Shown in pieces: positions 5,381 to 12,745 of a stretch of 24,988 bases of DNA. A model generated the notes under the pieces. It was given only the letters and a program-made list of their open reading frames with translations. It did no database searches and was not told the DNA's origin. Source of the DNA: CAMEON01 sp045128275 (lineage in GTDB: Bacteria; Bacillota; Clostridia; Oscillospirales; CAG-272); assembly GCA_045128275.1 (NCBI GenBank), contig JBGVRH010000100.1, positions 1 through 24,988 on the forward strand, read 5' to 3'. Positions within the stretch are counted from its first letter, which is position 1. Every line of letters begins with the position of its first letter. The position numbers and the translations under genes were made by a program.

Positions 5381-7525
5381 TTACTTGTTCTTGTAGTATG
5401 CTTCCAAAACCTTCCCCGCTGACATGGCCGAGTAGGAGCCGCCGCCCGCCCGCTCGATGACCGAGACCACCGCGATCTCGGGGCTTCGGGAGGGAGCGCA
5501 GCAGATGAAGAGACCGTTCTCGGTGGATTTCGAGCCTGTCTGGGCGGTACCCGTCTTGCCCGCTACGGTGACGGGGACGTTGCGCATATAGCGGCTGACC
5601 TCGCTTGAGGTGGCCACCATCTGCTCCATGCCCTCCATGACCGTGAGGCGGTGGGCATCCGACAGGGTGAACTCGCTCAGGACGGTGGGTTTGGTTACGA
5701 AAATATCGGTTCGGGTGGAGAAATCCCGCACCTTCAAGAGAAGGTGGGCGGCGTAGCGAGTGCCGCCGTTGAAGAGGGTGGAGGCGTAGACCCCCAGCTG
5801 GAGGGGGGTAAAGGCGTTGTCGGACTGGCCAATGGCGGCGGCGATGGTGTCGGTGGGCTGCCACTCCAGACCGTGTACATCGGCGCGGTGGTCGGGCCCC
5901 GCCAGAGAGCCGCGCTGCTCACCCAGCTCAATGCCCGTGGACTCTCCCAGGCCGAACATACGGCAGTAGAGATTCATATTGGTGATGCCCAACTGTCTGC
6001 CCAGATCGTAGAAGTAGCAGTTGCAGGACACCCGCAGAGCCTCGGCGGCGTTGATCCAGCCGTGCTGCTTGACGGCACTGGAGCTGTTGTGAATCCAGCA
6101 GTCGGGCTGGTAGCTCTGGTAGTAGGTGTAGGTTCCCGCGCATTCCAGCTTGGTGGAGGCCGTGACCGTCCCCTCGGTGAGGGCGGCGGCCACCATACCG
6201 GGCTTGAAGGTGGAGCCGGGGGCATAGAGACCGCCCAGGGCGCGGTTGAGGAGGGGGAGGGCATCGTTGGATACGATGCTGTCGTAGTCGCGGTTGAAGG
6301 TGGCCAGATCGTAGGTGGGATAGGAGGCGATGGCCAAAAGCTCCCCGTTGCCCGGATCCATGGCCACGATGGCTCCTGCCTTGCAGTCCTCTCGGCGGTA
6401 GGTTCCCTGCACGTAGCGGACGTTTTCGGCCAGAGCCTCCTCGGCGGCGATCTGGAGGTCTATATCGATGGTGAGGTAGACGTCCTTGCCCGCCACGGGC
6501 TCAGTCTTCATGTACTCTCGGACAATGCGCCCGTCCTGATCCTCCACCACCACCTTGACACCGTCCTGGCCGTGGAGGTACTCCTCAAAGGCGGCCTCAC
6601 AGCCCGACTTGCCCACGGTGGCGTTCATGGCGTAGCCCAGCTCCTTGTAGTAGGGCCACTCCTCGGCGTAGATGGGGCCTGTCTGCCCCAGGATGTGGGA
6701 GGCGTAGCCGGGGAAGCAGTAGACACGGGTGGCGTTGGTGGTAAAGCCGATACCTGCGATGCCCAGCTCCTTTTCGTGGGTGATGGTCTCCATGGTGACG
6801 TTTTTGGCCAGGACGTAGTCGTTGGCGCGGGAGAAGCCCACCGCCTCCATGCCCCAGAGGACGCGGATGAGGCGGTCGATATCGGCGTTTCCGTACAGGG
6901 GAGAGCCGTCCTCCCCCTTGGCGTCCAGCTCGTACTCCTCCACGAAGTAGGCGGTGAGCCGCTCCGCCGTGATGCAGGCGAGGGGATCGGCATCGTAGTA
7001 GTCGTTGGCCTCCGAGGTGTTCATGCGCTGCTCGCTCTTGATCCGCAGAATGGCCTCGCGGCGCAGACCGTTGGTCTGAACCACGTCCAGAAAGGTATCG
7101 TGGGTGTCGGATGCGGGATCCGAGGCCACCGACTTGTAGGTGTAGTTGGGATAGTACCCGTCAAAGGGGAAATCGTAGGCGCAGAACCGACCCACCTCGC
7201 CGCAGGTCTCCAGCATGTGGAGCGCCTGGAGCACGGCGGAATTGCGGTTGGTCTGATCGGTGGGGAGGACGGAATAGTCCAGCGTCAGGTCATAGGTGTA
7301 GGCGTTGGTCACCAGAGGAACGCCGTTGCGGTCGTAGATCTGACCGCGGACAGCCTGCACCACTACGGTGCGCTCGGTGGTGCCGTCCTGCTTGTGGCCT
7401 CCGATGTTCTCGGAGGTCAGCTCCAGGGTCGCCAGGCGAATGACGTAGACCGCGCAGATCACCAGAAAGGCGATCCCCAGCCCCCACAGGCGGGATATGG
7501 ACTTGGATGAGCTGCGGGCGGCCAT
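5381..7525 (-). CDS. mrdA: Class B penicillin-binding protein 2 (elongasome transpeptidase)
   Basis: The 714-residue protein has one N-terminal membrane span (about 12-32) and a pedestal/dimerisation region starting at RGQIYDRNGVPL (60-71). The transpeptidase domain has the active-site motif STFK (438-441), SCN (500-502) and KTG (657-659). It cross-links peptidoglycan during side-wall growth together with MreB and a SEDS polymerase. The pedestal is long (about 300 residues between the dimerisation motif and the transpeptidase core), which is usual for Clostridia PBP2. The start at 7525 has AAAGGAG a few bases upstream. Its place downstream of maf and mreB in the same operon supports elongasome PBP2 rather than division PBP3. 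Confidence 0.92.
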   Translation of the reverse strand: MAARSSSKSISRLWGLGIAFLVICAVYVIRLATLELTSENIGGHKQDGTTERTVVVQAVRGQIYDRNGVPLVTNAYTYDLTLDYSVLPTDQTNRNSAVLQALHMLETCGEVGRFCAYDFPFDGYYPNYTYKSVASDPASDTHDTFLDVVQTNGLRREAILRIKSEQRMNTSEANDYYDADPLACITAERLTAYFVEEYELDAKGEDGSPLYGNADIDRLIRVLWGMEAVGFSRANDYVLAKNVTMETITHEKELGIAGIGFTTNATRVYCFPGYASHILGQTGPIYAEEWPYYKELGYAMNATVGKSGCEAAFEEYLHGQDGVKVVVEDQDGRIVREYMKTEPVAGKDVYLTIDIDLQIAAEEALAENVRYVQGTYRREDCKAGAIVAMDPGNGELLAIASYPTYDLATFNRDYDSIVSNDALPLLNRALGGLYAPGSTFKPGMVAAALTEGTVTASTKLECAGTYTYYQSYQPDCWIHNSSSAVKQHGWINAAEALRVSCNCYFYDLGRQLGITNMNLYCRMFGLGESTGIELGEQRGSLAGPDHRADVHGLEWQPTDTIAAAIGQSDNAFTPLQLGVYASTLFNGGTRYAAHLLLKVRDFSTRTDIFVTKPTVLSEFTLSDAHRLTVMEGMEQMVATSSEVSRYMRNVPVTVAGKTGTAQTGSKSTENGLFICCAPSRSPEIAVVSVIERAGGGSYSAMSAGKVLEAYYKNK

Positions 7526-7566
7526 GGCGGACTCCTTTCTTGGGTATTCTTGGATAGAAAGTCGGA

Positions 7567-7712
7567 CAGATCCGAAGGATCTGAACCTTCACTCGCCCGA
7601 AGGGCGAATTTCACACGCGCAAGCGTATTTCACAGCGCCGCTTGCGGCGCTATTTCACACGCCATAAGGCGTATTTCACTGCGGTAATTGGCGATTTTCC
7701 GCCGATTACCGC
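7567..7712 (-). repeat. Array of six short hairpins with GTGAAATA spacers (array B)
   Basis: Inverted repeats follow one another at 7567-7583 (CAGATCC/GGATCTG), 7593-7607 (TCGCCC/GGGCGA), 7615-7626 (ACGC/GCGT), 7635-7650 (GCGCCGC/GCGGCGC), 7659-7672 (ACGCC/GGCGT) and 7681-7712 (GCGGTAAT/ATTACCGC with an inner GGCG/CGCC stem). The spacers are almost constant: on the transcribed strand AGTGAAATA, TGTGAAATA, TGTGAAATA, TGTGAAAT and then a diverged one. Two hairpins close with C(UUCG)G tetraloops in RNA. The last hairpin contains the stop codon of the CPBP gene, so the array starts at that stop and ends about 42 bases before the PBP2 start. Confidence 0.88.
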
Positions 7713-8761
7713 ACGGGCCAGAGATTGATGGCCATGACCAAGCCCATGACAACGAGGCAGACGATCATGCCGAGATTGCCCACCATGACCGACGCGGCAT
7801 TCTCGCGGTAGAGGGGAGCAGAGCCTCGGGAGAGCTTGCGCTTGGAAAACAGGATGCAGAACAGGACGATGCCCGCGATGAGCATACCGTACTGCCAGAT
7901 GAGGATGAACAGGTAGATCAGAGGCTGGAGGGGGGAGGTGAAGCTCACCATGTCCTCGGGGAGAAGCTCGGCCAGCCCGGGGGTGACGATACTGCCCATG
8001 AGGTTGATGACGCCGTGCATGGCCACGCACCACCAGTAATTGCCGGTGCGGGTGTAGATGTAGGCCAGAAGCATACCCACCAGGGCGGCGTAGAAGAACT
8101 GGAAGAGATTGCCGTGGAAGAGACCGAAGAGAATGCCCGACAGCAGGATGGAGGGCAGGTCGCCGTAGCGGCGGGTGCGGTCGATGAGCAGCTTGCGGAA
8201 GAGCAGCTCCTCACCCAAAGGGGCGCAGACGCAGGCACCCAAGAAGGTAGCCCAGACGGGGGAGCTGTCCACCATGGTTGCCAGGGCGTTGGCGTAGTCG
8301 TAGTCCAGGATGGCCGACAGGATCATCATGATGATGTTGCCTATCAGGGAGCCGGCGGTCATGCAGCCGAAGGCGATGACCAGAAGGATCATCCAATGGC
8401 CCATGTGGAAGGGAGTCTTCTCCAGTGCAGCCGTGCGGTTGAGGGCGTAGTCAGAGTTGTGGGGAGATACGGGCATCCCCTTGAGGATCAGCCATAGGAT
8501 GGGGAGAGCCACGCCGTACAGGGGAACCAGGGAGAAGACCCAGTTGATCCACCAGTAGGACAGGACGGCGGGGGCCAGGAAGTACAGGAGGTACTGGGCC
8601 GCCACGGCGGTTACCTGGAGAACCAGCACCAGGACGGCGTAGGCGATGCCGATGCGGGAAAAGGTGCGCCGCGCCTCGGCGGGATCGGCACCCAAAGGGG
8701 GCAGGGACAGGGGATCGGGGGTGGCGGCGGGGTCGCCAAGGGTGTAGAAGGTGTTGTTCAT
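7706..8761 (-). CDS. CPBP family intramembrane glutamic endopeptidase
   Basis: The 351-residue polytopic protein has about eight hydrophobic segments and the CPBP (CAAX protease/Abi) motifs in order: EELLFRK (184-190), FGLFHGN (212-218) and MHGVIN (248-253). These hold the catalytic Glu pair and the two His residues. The family includes Rce1-like proteases and bacterial membrane proteases tied to signalling, bacteriocin immunity and peptide processing. It lies 30 bases after mreB and 180 bases before PBP2, in the place usually held by mreC and mreD. AAAGGAG lies nine bases before the ATG at 8761. Its substrate is unknown; cell-wall context suggests a role at the envelope, which is inference. 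Confidence 0.88.
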   Translation of the reverse strand: MNNTFYTLGDPAATPDPLSLPPLGADPAEARRTFSRIGIAYAVLVLVLQVTAVAAQYLLYFLAPAVLSYWWINWVFSLVPLYGVALPILWLILKGMPVSPHNSDYALNRTAALEKTPFHMGHWMILLVIAFGCMTAGSLIGNIIMMILSAILDYDYANALATMVDSSPVWATFLGACVCAPLGEELLFRKLLIDRTRRYGDLPSILLSGILFGLFHGNLFQFFYAALVGMLLAYIYTRTGNYWWCVAMHGVINLMGSIVTPGLAELLPEDMVSFTSPLQPLIYLFILIWQYGMLIAGIVLFCILFSKRKLSRGSAPLYRENAASVMVGNLGMIVCLVVMGLVMAINLWPVR

Positions 8762-8791
8762 AATAGCTCCTTTCAGAGCGGGAGGGTGGGA

Positions 8792-9799
8792 TTACTTCAG
8801 TCTGTATTCCAGGGTCGTGCCCCATAGCTCGGGGTGCTTGATGATGCGGCCCAGGCCATTGATGACACAGTCGCGGGGATTGCGGGCGATGGTGACCCGC
8901 AGGCCCGTGGCACGGCGGATGGCATCGGCCAGACCGGGCATACGGGCGCAACCGCCCGAGAGCATGAGGCCGTAGTCGTAGACGTCCGAGGCGATCTCGG
9001 GAGGAACGTCCTCCAGCACCGCCGTGATGCTCTTCATGACCGCCACAAGAGTCGGGGTGATGGCCTCGCAGATCTCGGAGGAGAAGACCTCCTGGGTGGA
9101 GGCCAGCCCCGTGCGGGCGTTGCGGCCGTAGATCTTCATGCTGCCGCGATCCAGGCTGTTGTCACAGGTGCCGATGGTGACCCGCAGATCCTCGGCGGTG
9201 GGACTGCCCACGATGAGGTTGCGGCGTTGCTTTAAGTAGTTGATGATGGCGGAATCCAGCCGCTCTCCCGCCACCTTGATGGAGTGGGCGGCGATGATGC
9301 CTCCCGCCGAGATGACGGCCACCTCGGAAATGCCGCCGCCCATGTTGAGGATCATACCTCCTCGGGGGGAGCTGACGCGGAGTCCCGCTCCTGCCGCCGC
9401 CGCGAAAATGGCGGGGACTTGGGCAACGGCCTTGGCACCGCCCTCAAAGACGGTGTTCTCGGCGGCCAGCTGCTGCACCTGGTTGATGCGGTAGGGGGTG
9501 GCCATGAGCACCACGGGACGGTTGAAGGTGGAGGTGATCTGCTTATTCTGGAACATGGCGCGCACCATGCGGGCGGCTACCTCAAATTCGGATACCAAGC
9601 CCTCACGGATGGGGCGGTAGGCGAGAATGTCCTGGGGGGTCTTCCCCAGCATTTCCTTGGCCTTGACGCCAAGGGCGACCAGCTTGTGGGTCTCGCTGTC
9701 AATGGCCGCCGCCGAGGGACAGCGGAGCACGATGCCACCCTCCTGCGTCCAGATGCGGGTGTAGGTGGTTCCCATATCCAATCCGACCATATAGGCCAT
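8792..9799 (-). CDS. mreB: MreB/Mbl-like actin-family rod-shape protein
   Basis: The 335-residue protein shows the actin-fold nucleotide motifs: phosphate-1 GLDMGTTYTRIW (6-17), phosphate-2 GMILNMGGGISEVAVIS (about 147-163) and the adenosine motif LMLSGGCARMPGL near residue 285. It forms membrane-bound filaments that direct side-wall peptidoglycan synthesis. The phosphate-1 loop (DMGTTYTRIW) departs from the usual DLGTANTLVY of MreB, so this is a diverged member; another mreB copy elsewhere is possible. It starts at 9799 after AAAGGAG and follows maf by 55 bases, the classical maf-mreB order. Confidence 0.9.
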   Translation of the reverse strand: MAYMVGLDMGTTYTRIWTQEGGIVLRCPSAAAIDSETHKLVALGVKAKEMLGKTPQDILAYRPIREGLVSEFEVAARMVRAMFQNKQITSTFNRPVVLMATPYRINQVQQLAAENTVFEGGAKAVAQVPAIFAAAAGAGLRVSSPRGGMILNMGGGISEVAVISAGGIIAAHSIKVAGERLDSAIINYLKQRRNLIVGSPTAEDLRVTIGTCDNSLDRGSMKIYGRNARTGLASTQEVFSSEICEAITPTLVAVMKSITAVLEDVPPEIASDVYDYGLMLSGGCARMPGLADAIRRATGLRVTIARNPRDCVINGLGRIIKHPELWGTTLEYRLK

Positions 9800-9854
9800 A
9801 GAAGGTTCTCCTTTCGGTGTCAGTATGAAATCCGTGTGTCACGGGGAAGAAAGC

Positions 9855-10445
9855 TTACAGATGGATGCCGAAGACCAGTTTGAGGGTCTCGTACAGACGG
9901 CGGACGGGGAGGCCCACCACGTTGAAGTAGTCCCCGTGGATCCCCGTGATGTAGCGGGCGGCGTGACCCTGGATGGCGTAGCCTCCCGCCTTGCCGAAGG
10001 ACTCCCCCGTGGCTACGTAGGCAAAGATCTCGGACTCGGTCATGGGGGAAAAGCTCACCTCGGTCAGCTCGTGGGCGGTGACAGTGCGGCCCTTGTGCCA
10101 GACCGCGATGCCGCTGGCCACGGTGTGGGTGCGGCCCTGGAGCATATACATCATGCGGGCGGCGTCATCCTCGTCCCGGGGCTTGCCCAGAAACTCCCCG
10201 TCCAGCACCACCAGGGTGTCCGAGGCGATGATGACGGTCTCGGTATCGGCGGGATCCATGCCCTCGGCTACGAGGCGGTCGCGGGCGGCCAGGCACTTCT
10301 TGATGGCAATGGACTCCACCCGCGCCCCGGGATCGGTGAGATCGCAGGACTCGTCGGCATCAGCCACCAGAACGGTGAAATCCACGCCCAAGGTGGCGAG
10401 GATCTCGCGGCGGCGGGGGGAGGCGGAGGCTAAAATATATTTCAT
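9855..10445 (-). CDS. maf: Maf family nucleoside triphosphate pyrophosphatase
   Basis: The 196-residue protein has the Maf signature SASPRRREIL (7-16), the catalytic region IIASDTLVVLDGEFLGKP (72-89) and the C-terminal blocks GKAGGYAIQG (151-160) and GDYFNVVGLPV (171-181). The family hydrolyses non-canonical and modified nucleotides such as m7GTP, UTP or dTTP to monophosphates; overproduction of B. subtilis Maf blocks septation. It is the first gene of the operon, directly behind a consensus promoter, with GAAAGGA upstream of the ATG. Length is normal for the family. Confidence 0.93.
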   Translation of the reverse strand: MKYILASASPRRREILATLGVDFTVLVADADESCDLTDPGARVESIAIKKCLAARDRLVAEGMDPADTETVIIASDTLVVLDGEFLGKPRDEDDAARMMYMLQGRTHTVASGIAVWHKGRTVTAHELTEVSFSPMTESEIFAYVATGESFGKAGGYAIQGHAARYITGIHGDYFNVVGLPVRRLYETLKLVFGIHL

Positions 10446-10502
10446 GGGGGTGAATTCCTTTCAAATGGGGAGACTACTCCATAATAAATAGTATATCATC
10501 TT

Positions 10503-10531
10503 ATTATACCACAAAAAGGGCGGAATGGCAA
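10503..10531 (-). promoter_or_regulatory. Sigma-A promoter of the maf-mreB-PBP2 operon
   Basis: Minus strand TTGCCA (10526-10531) and TATAAT (10503-10508) are 17 bases apart, with G-rich TGTGG just before the -10 box. The maf start lies 57 bases downstream. Confidence 0.82.
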
Positions 10532-10578
10532 GGGCTTTTCGGGGGAAATTTGTGAAGTTTTGTCGATGGGATCCCACC

Positions 10579-10608
10579 AAAAAAGACCCCCGCGCGGGCG
10601 GAGGTCTT
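10579..10608 (-). terminator. Rho-independent terminator of the KPVIYLYP lipoprotein gene
   Basis: On the minus strand AAGACCTCCGCCC pairs with GCGGGGGTCTT and runs into a T6 tract. It lies about 25 bases past the stop codon at 10633. Confidence 0.82.
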
Positions 10609-10632
10609 GGGGAGATGGCAAGGAGTCACGGA

Positions 10633-11583
10633 TCAGGGCTTTTCCACCCGCGAGCCGCCCCATTCCACCACGGTAAAGCCCTCGCGGACGGGGGTCTCGA
10701 AGTGCTGGGGGAGGATCTCCACGGCTTCATCGGAGGGATAGTAGGCCATCATGATGCGGATGGTACTGTCGGGGGCGGGAGTCACCTCAAGGACGGCGGT
10801 GGAGGTGTAGGCCTCGGTCTGGAAGGAGATGATATTGTAGGGATTCTCCTGCATGAGGGGGAGCCAGTAGATGATGAACTCGTTGGCCTCGCGGGGGGTC
10901 AGGCCTTGCTTGGCCAGTGCCCACTCCAGAAAGGCGGCGGTGTCCTCACCCTTGACGCAGAAGCCTCGGGAGAAGTCCCACTCGGTGGCCTGCATACCCT
11001 CCCAGTAGAGGCAGTAGTATTCCTTCCCGTTGGGGAATGTCAGGGTGCCGTCGGGGTGGGCGGTGAAGCCCTTCCAGCTCGCCTCGTAGTCGGGGTAGGT
11101 GCAGGTGAGACGGCCGTTGAGGGTAAGGGTCACCGACACCTCGGTGGGGGTCTCGGGGTAGAGGTAGATCACGGGCTTGTAGGCGGGAAGCTCGATGTGC
11201 GCCTTCTTCGCCACGACTACGGGCAGATCCTTGGGATCCTTGGAGCGCTCGATGGTGTCGTAGGTCACAAAGACGCCGTCCCCCTCGCACCAGGATTCCA
11301 CGTCGGCGGTGTCGCTGACCCGCACGTAGACGGTCTCGCCCAGAGCCGCGATCAGCTCGGCCTGGTTTTGGAACAGCTCCACCCGCAACAGGTTTTCACC
11401 GCAAACCGCCACCAGCCGCCCCTGGAGGGTGGCTTCTTCGGCGGTGGTCTCGGTATAGATATCCTCGGGATCGTATACGGGGGCATCTTCGGTCACGTGC
11501 TCCCGCTTGGGGGCAGAGGGGGCGCACCCGAACAGGGCCGCGGTCAGCAGGGCGCACAGGGCAAGCAGAAGCAGCTTTTTCAT
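10633..11583 (-). CDS. Lipoprotein with KPVIYLYP motif, unknown function
   Basis: The 316-residue protein begins with a lipoprotein signal peptide (MKKLLLLALCALLTAALFGC) whose lipobox is ALFGC with Cys20. After a variable linker of about 110 residues comes a conserved module starting KPVIYLYPETPTEVSV (136-151), then YWEG (193-196), GFCVKGEDTAAFLEWAL (207-223), NEFIIYWLP (234-242) and NPYN (247-250). I recall this module in proteins of many bacteria without known activity; that memory cannot be checked here. It should be anchored on the outer face of the membrane. AAAGGAG precedes the start. The gene has its own terminator. Upstream lies a miniature repeat element whose end is 43 bases from the start codon, and no canonical promoter was seen. 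Confidence 0.8.
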   Translation of the reverse strand: MKKLLLLALCALLTAALFGCAPSAPKREHVTEDAPVYDPEDIYTETTAEEATLQGRLVAVCGENLLRVELFQNQAELIAALGETVYVRVSDTADVESWCEGDGVFVTYDTIERSKDPKDLPVVVAKKAHIELPAYKPVIYLYPETPTEVSVTLTLNGRLTCTYPDYEASWKGFTAHPDGTLTFPNGKEYYCLYWEGMQATEWDFSRGFCVKGEDTAAFLEWALAKQGLTPREANEFIIYWLPLMQENPYNIISFQTEAYTSTAVLEVTPAPDSTIRIMMAYYPSDEAVEILPQHFETPVREGFTVVEWGGSRVEKP

Positions 11584-11626
11584 GGTGGTCTCCTTTTGGT
11601 GTTTTATTTAGGCGATTGCGGTAGGC

Positions 11627-11920
11627 TTCAAATTTGGGTTTATCGAATAGTTTGAACCGATATAAAACCGTTTGTGTGACCCTCATCCGCCACCCGCCGT
11701 TGGCGGGTGCCACCTTCCCCCAAGGGAAGGCAAGGACGAGGAAAAGGGTAGTTTTTTTCATGTCTCAAAATGCTATTCTCGCTTATGGAATCAACAATAC
11801 GTGGACTTTCCTCATACTCTTGCCTTCCCCTGGGGGAAGGTGGCACGCCAAAGGCGTGACGGATGAGGGTTACACGTCCCCATTCCGCTTGGTTCCGTCA
11901 GCACGATAAACAGCAATTTG
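11627..11920. mobile_element. Miniature element 1 with inverted ends, carrying an inverted pair of CCCTCATCCG repeats
   Basis: The left end TTCAAATTTGGGTTTATCG (11627-11645) is matched in reverse by CGATAAACAGCAATTTG (11904-11920). Inside are two inverted copies of an interspersed repeat, at about 11674-11734 and 11820-11875, each starting CCCTCATCCG and containing a GGTGGCAC...CCTTCCCC section; they differ mainly in the small internal hairpin (CACCCGCCG/TGGCGGGTG against CACGCC/GGCGTG). The centre continues with weak symmetry. It encodes no protein. The same ends bound the element at 16121. It fills most of the 385-base gap between the second paralogous membrane-protein gene and the lipoprotein gene; the rest of that gap shows nothing else. 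Confidence 0.65.
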
Positions 11921-11968
11921 CAAACCAATATCCCCGCCTGTTTCCAATCAGATCTTTTCCAAAGCTCC

Positions 11969-12649
11969 TTACAGAGAATAGAAGCTCTGTCCCATATCGG
12001 CGGGACCGGCGGGACTCGCGGGAGGAGGCAGATCGCTGTTCTCATCATGGACAAAGACGGGCTTGCGTCCCGACAGCACCAGGAAGATGGCGGGGACAGC
12101 GATCATGACGAAGACCGACAGCACCGTCAGCCCGGCGGCACCCGCGGGGGCGAAGAGGTTGTAGATCTTGTTCAAGCAGATCAGGTAGCAGACCACGTAG
12201 ACGATGTAGAAGGCGATGAGGAGCGCCAGGGTGAGCAGGACGAGCAAGGAGGGGACGATGAGGATATTCATGTCCTGCTCGGGGATCTCGATCAGCTCGC
12301 CGTTCTGATCCAGCATTTCATTTGCGGTCGCCACCACGGTGAACACCGCGCAAGCAATGAGAAACAGGAAGGACAGCGCGTAGGTGACGATGGTCCAGGC
12401 CACCAGCTTCTTGCGGTAGGCGGTGGACTTGCCCTCGTTGGCCGCCGTCTGACGGTCAGCCAGGTCGCCCATGGCGTAGACGTTACAGCCGGGCACCCAG
12501 GACATCCAGGCATTGCGCATACCCGCGCTCCGCATCATGCGGAACATACCCAGACCCATGCCGATGTAGGAGTAGGCGGCGTAGATCAAGATGAAAAAGT
12601 ACAGGATGAGATACACGATGGCAAAGATCGCTTCTTGATTGGTAGACAT
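11969..12649 (-). CDS. Polytopic membrane protein, paralogue 2 of a tandem pair
   Basis: The 226-residue protein has about five hydrophobic segments. It shares with its upstream neighbour the block YIGMGLGMFRMMRSAGMRN, then WVPGCNVYAMGDLAD (52-66), TAYRKKLVAW, the segment YVVCYLICLNKIYNLFAPAGAAGLTVLS and the tail GQSFYSL. A Pro-rich variable stretch of about 30 residues lies before that tail. No catalytic motif was seen; the W-P-G-N-Y-G-AD block is common in small clostridial membrane proteins of unknown function. The ribosome binding site CGGAGG lies eight bases before the ATG. There is no promoter in the 96-base gap upstream, so it is probably cotranscribed with paralogue 1. Confidence 0.78.
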   Translation of the reverse strand: MSTNQEAIFAIVYLILYFFILIYAAYSYIGMGLGMFRMMRSAGMRNAWMSWVPGCNVYAMGDLADRQTAANEGKSTAYRKKLVAWTIVTYALSFLFLIACAVFTVVATANEMLDQNGELIEIPEQDMNILIVPSLLVLLTLALLIAFYIVYVVCYLICLNKIYNLFAPAGAAGLTVLSVFVMIAVPAIFLVLSGRKPVFVHDENSDLPPPASPAGPADMGQSFYSL

Positions 12650-12745
12650 GGAAAATACCTCCGTCTTTTGCGTTGATTTCGCGCGGTGCGGTGTTCGTGT
12701 CCCCGTGCAGTGGGAACTGTGGACGGCTTGGATGGGACGGCTACG

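Noticed and set aside
5651..7510. Long plus-strand open frame of 619 codons opposite PBP2
   Set aside because: It lies wholly antisense to a clear PBP2 gene, is rich in Gly, Val and His as expected for a shadow of high-G+C coding DNA, and matches no family or ribosome binding site.
4870..7712. The hairpin arrays considered as CRISPR
   Set aside because: The repeated word is only 6-9 bases, the between-word segments are self-complementary and of uneven length, and no cas gene is nearby.
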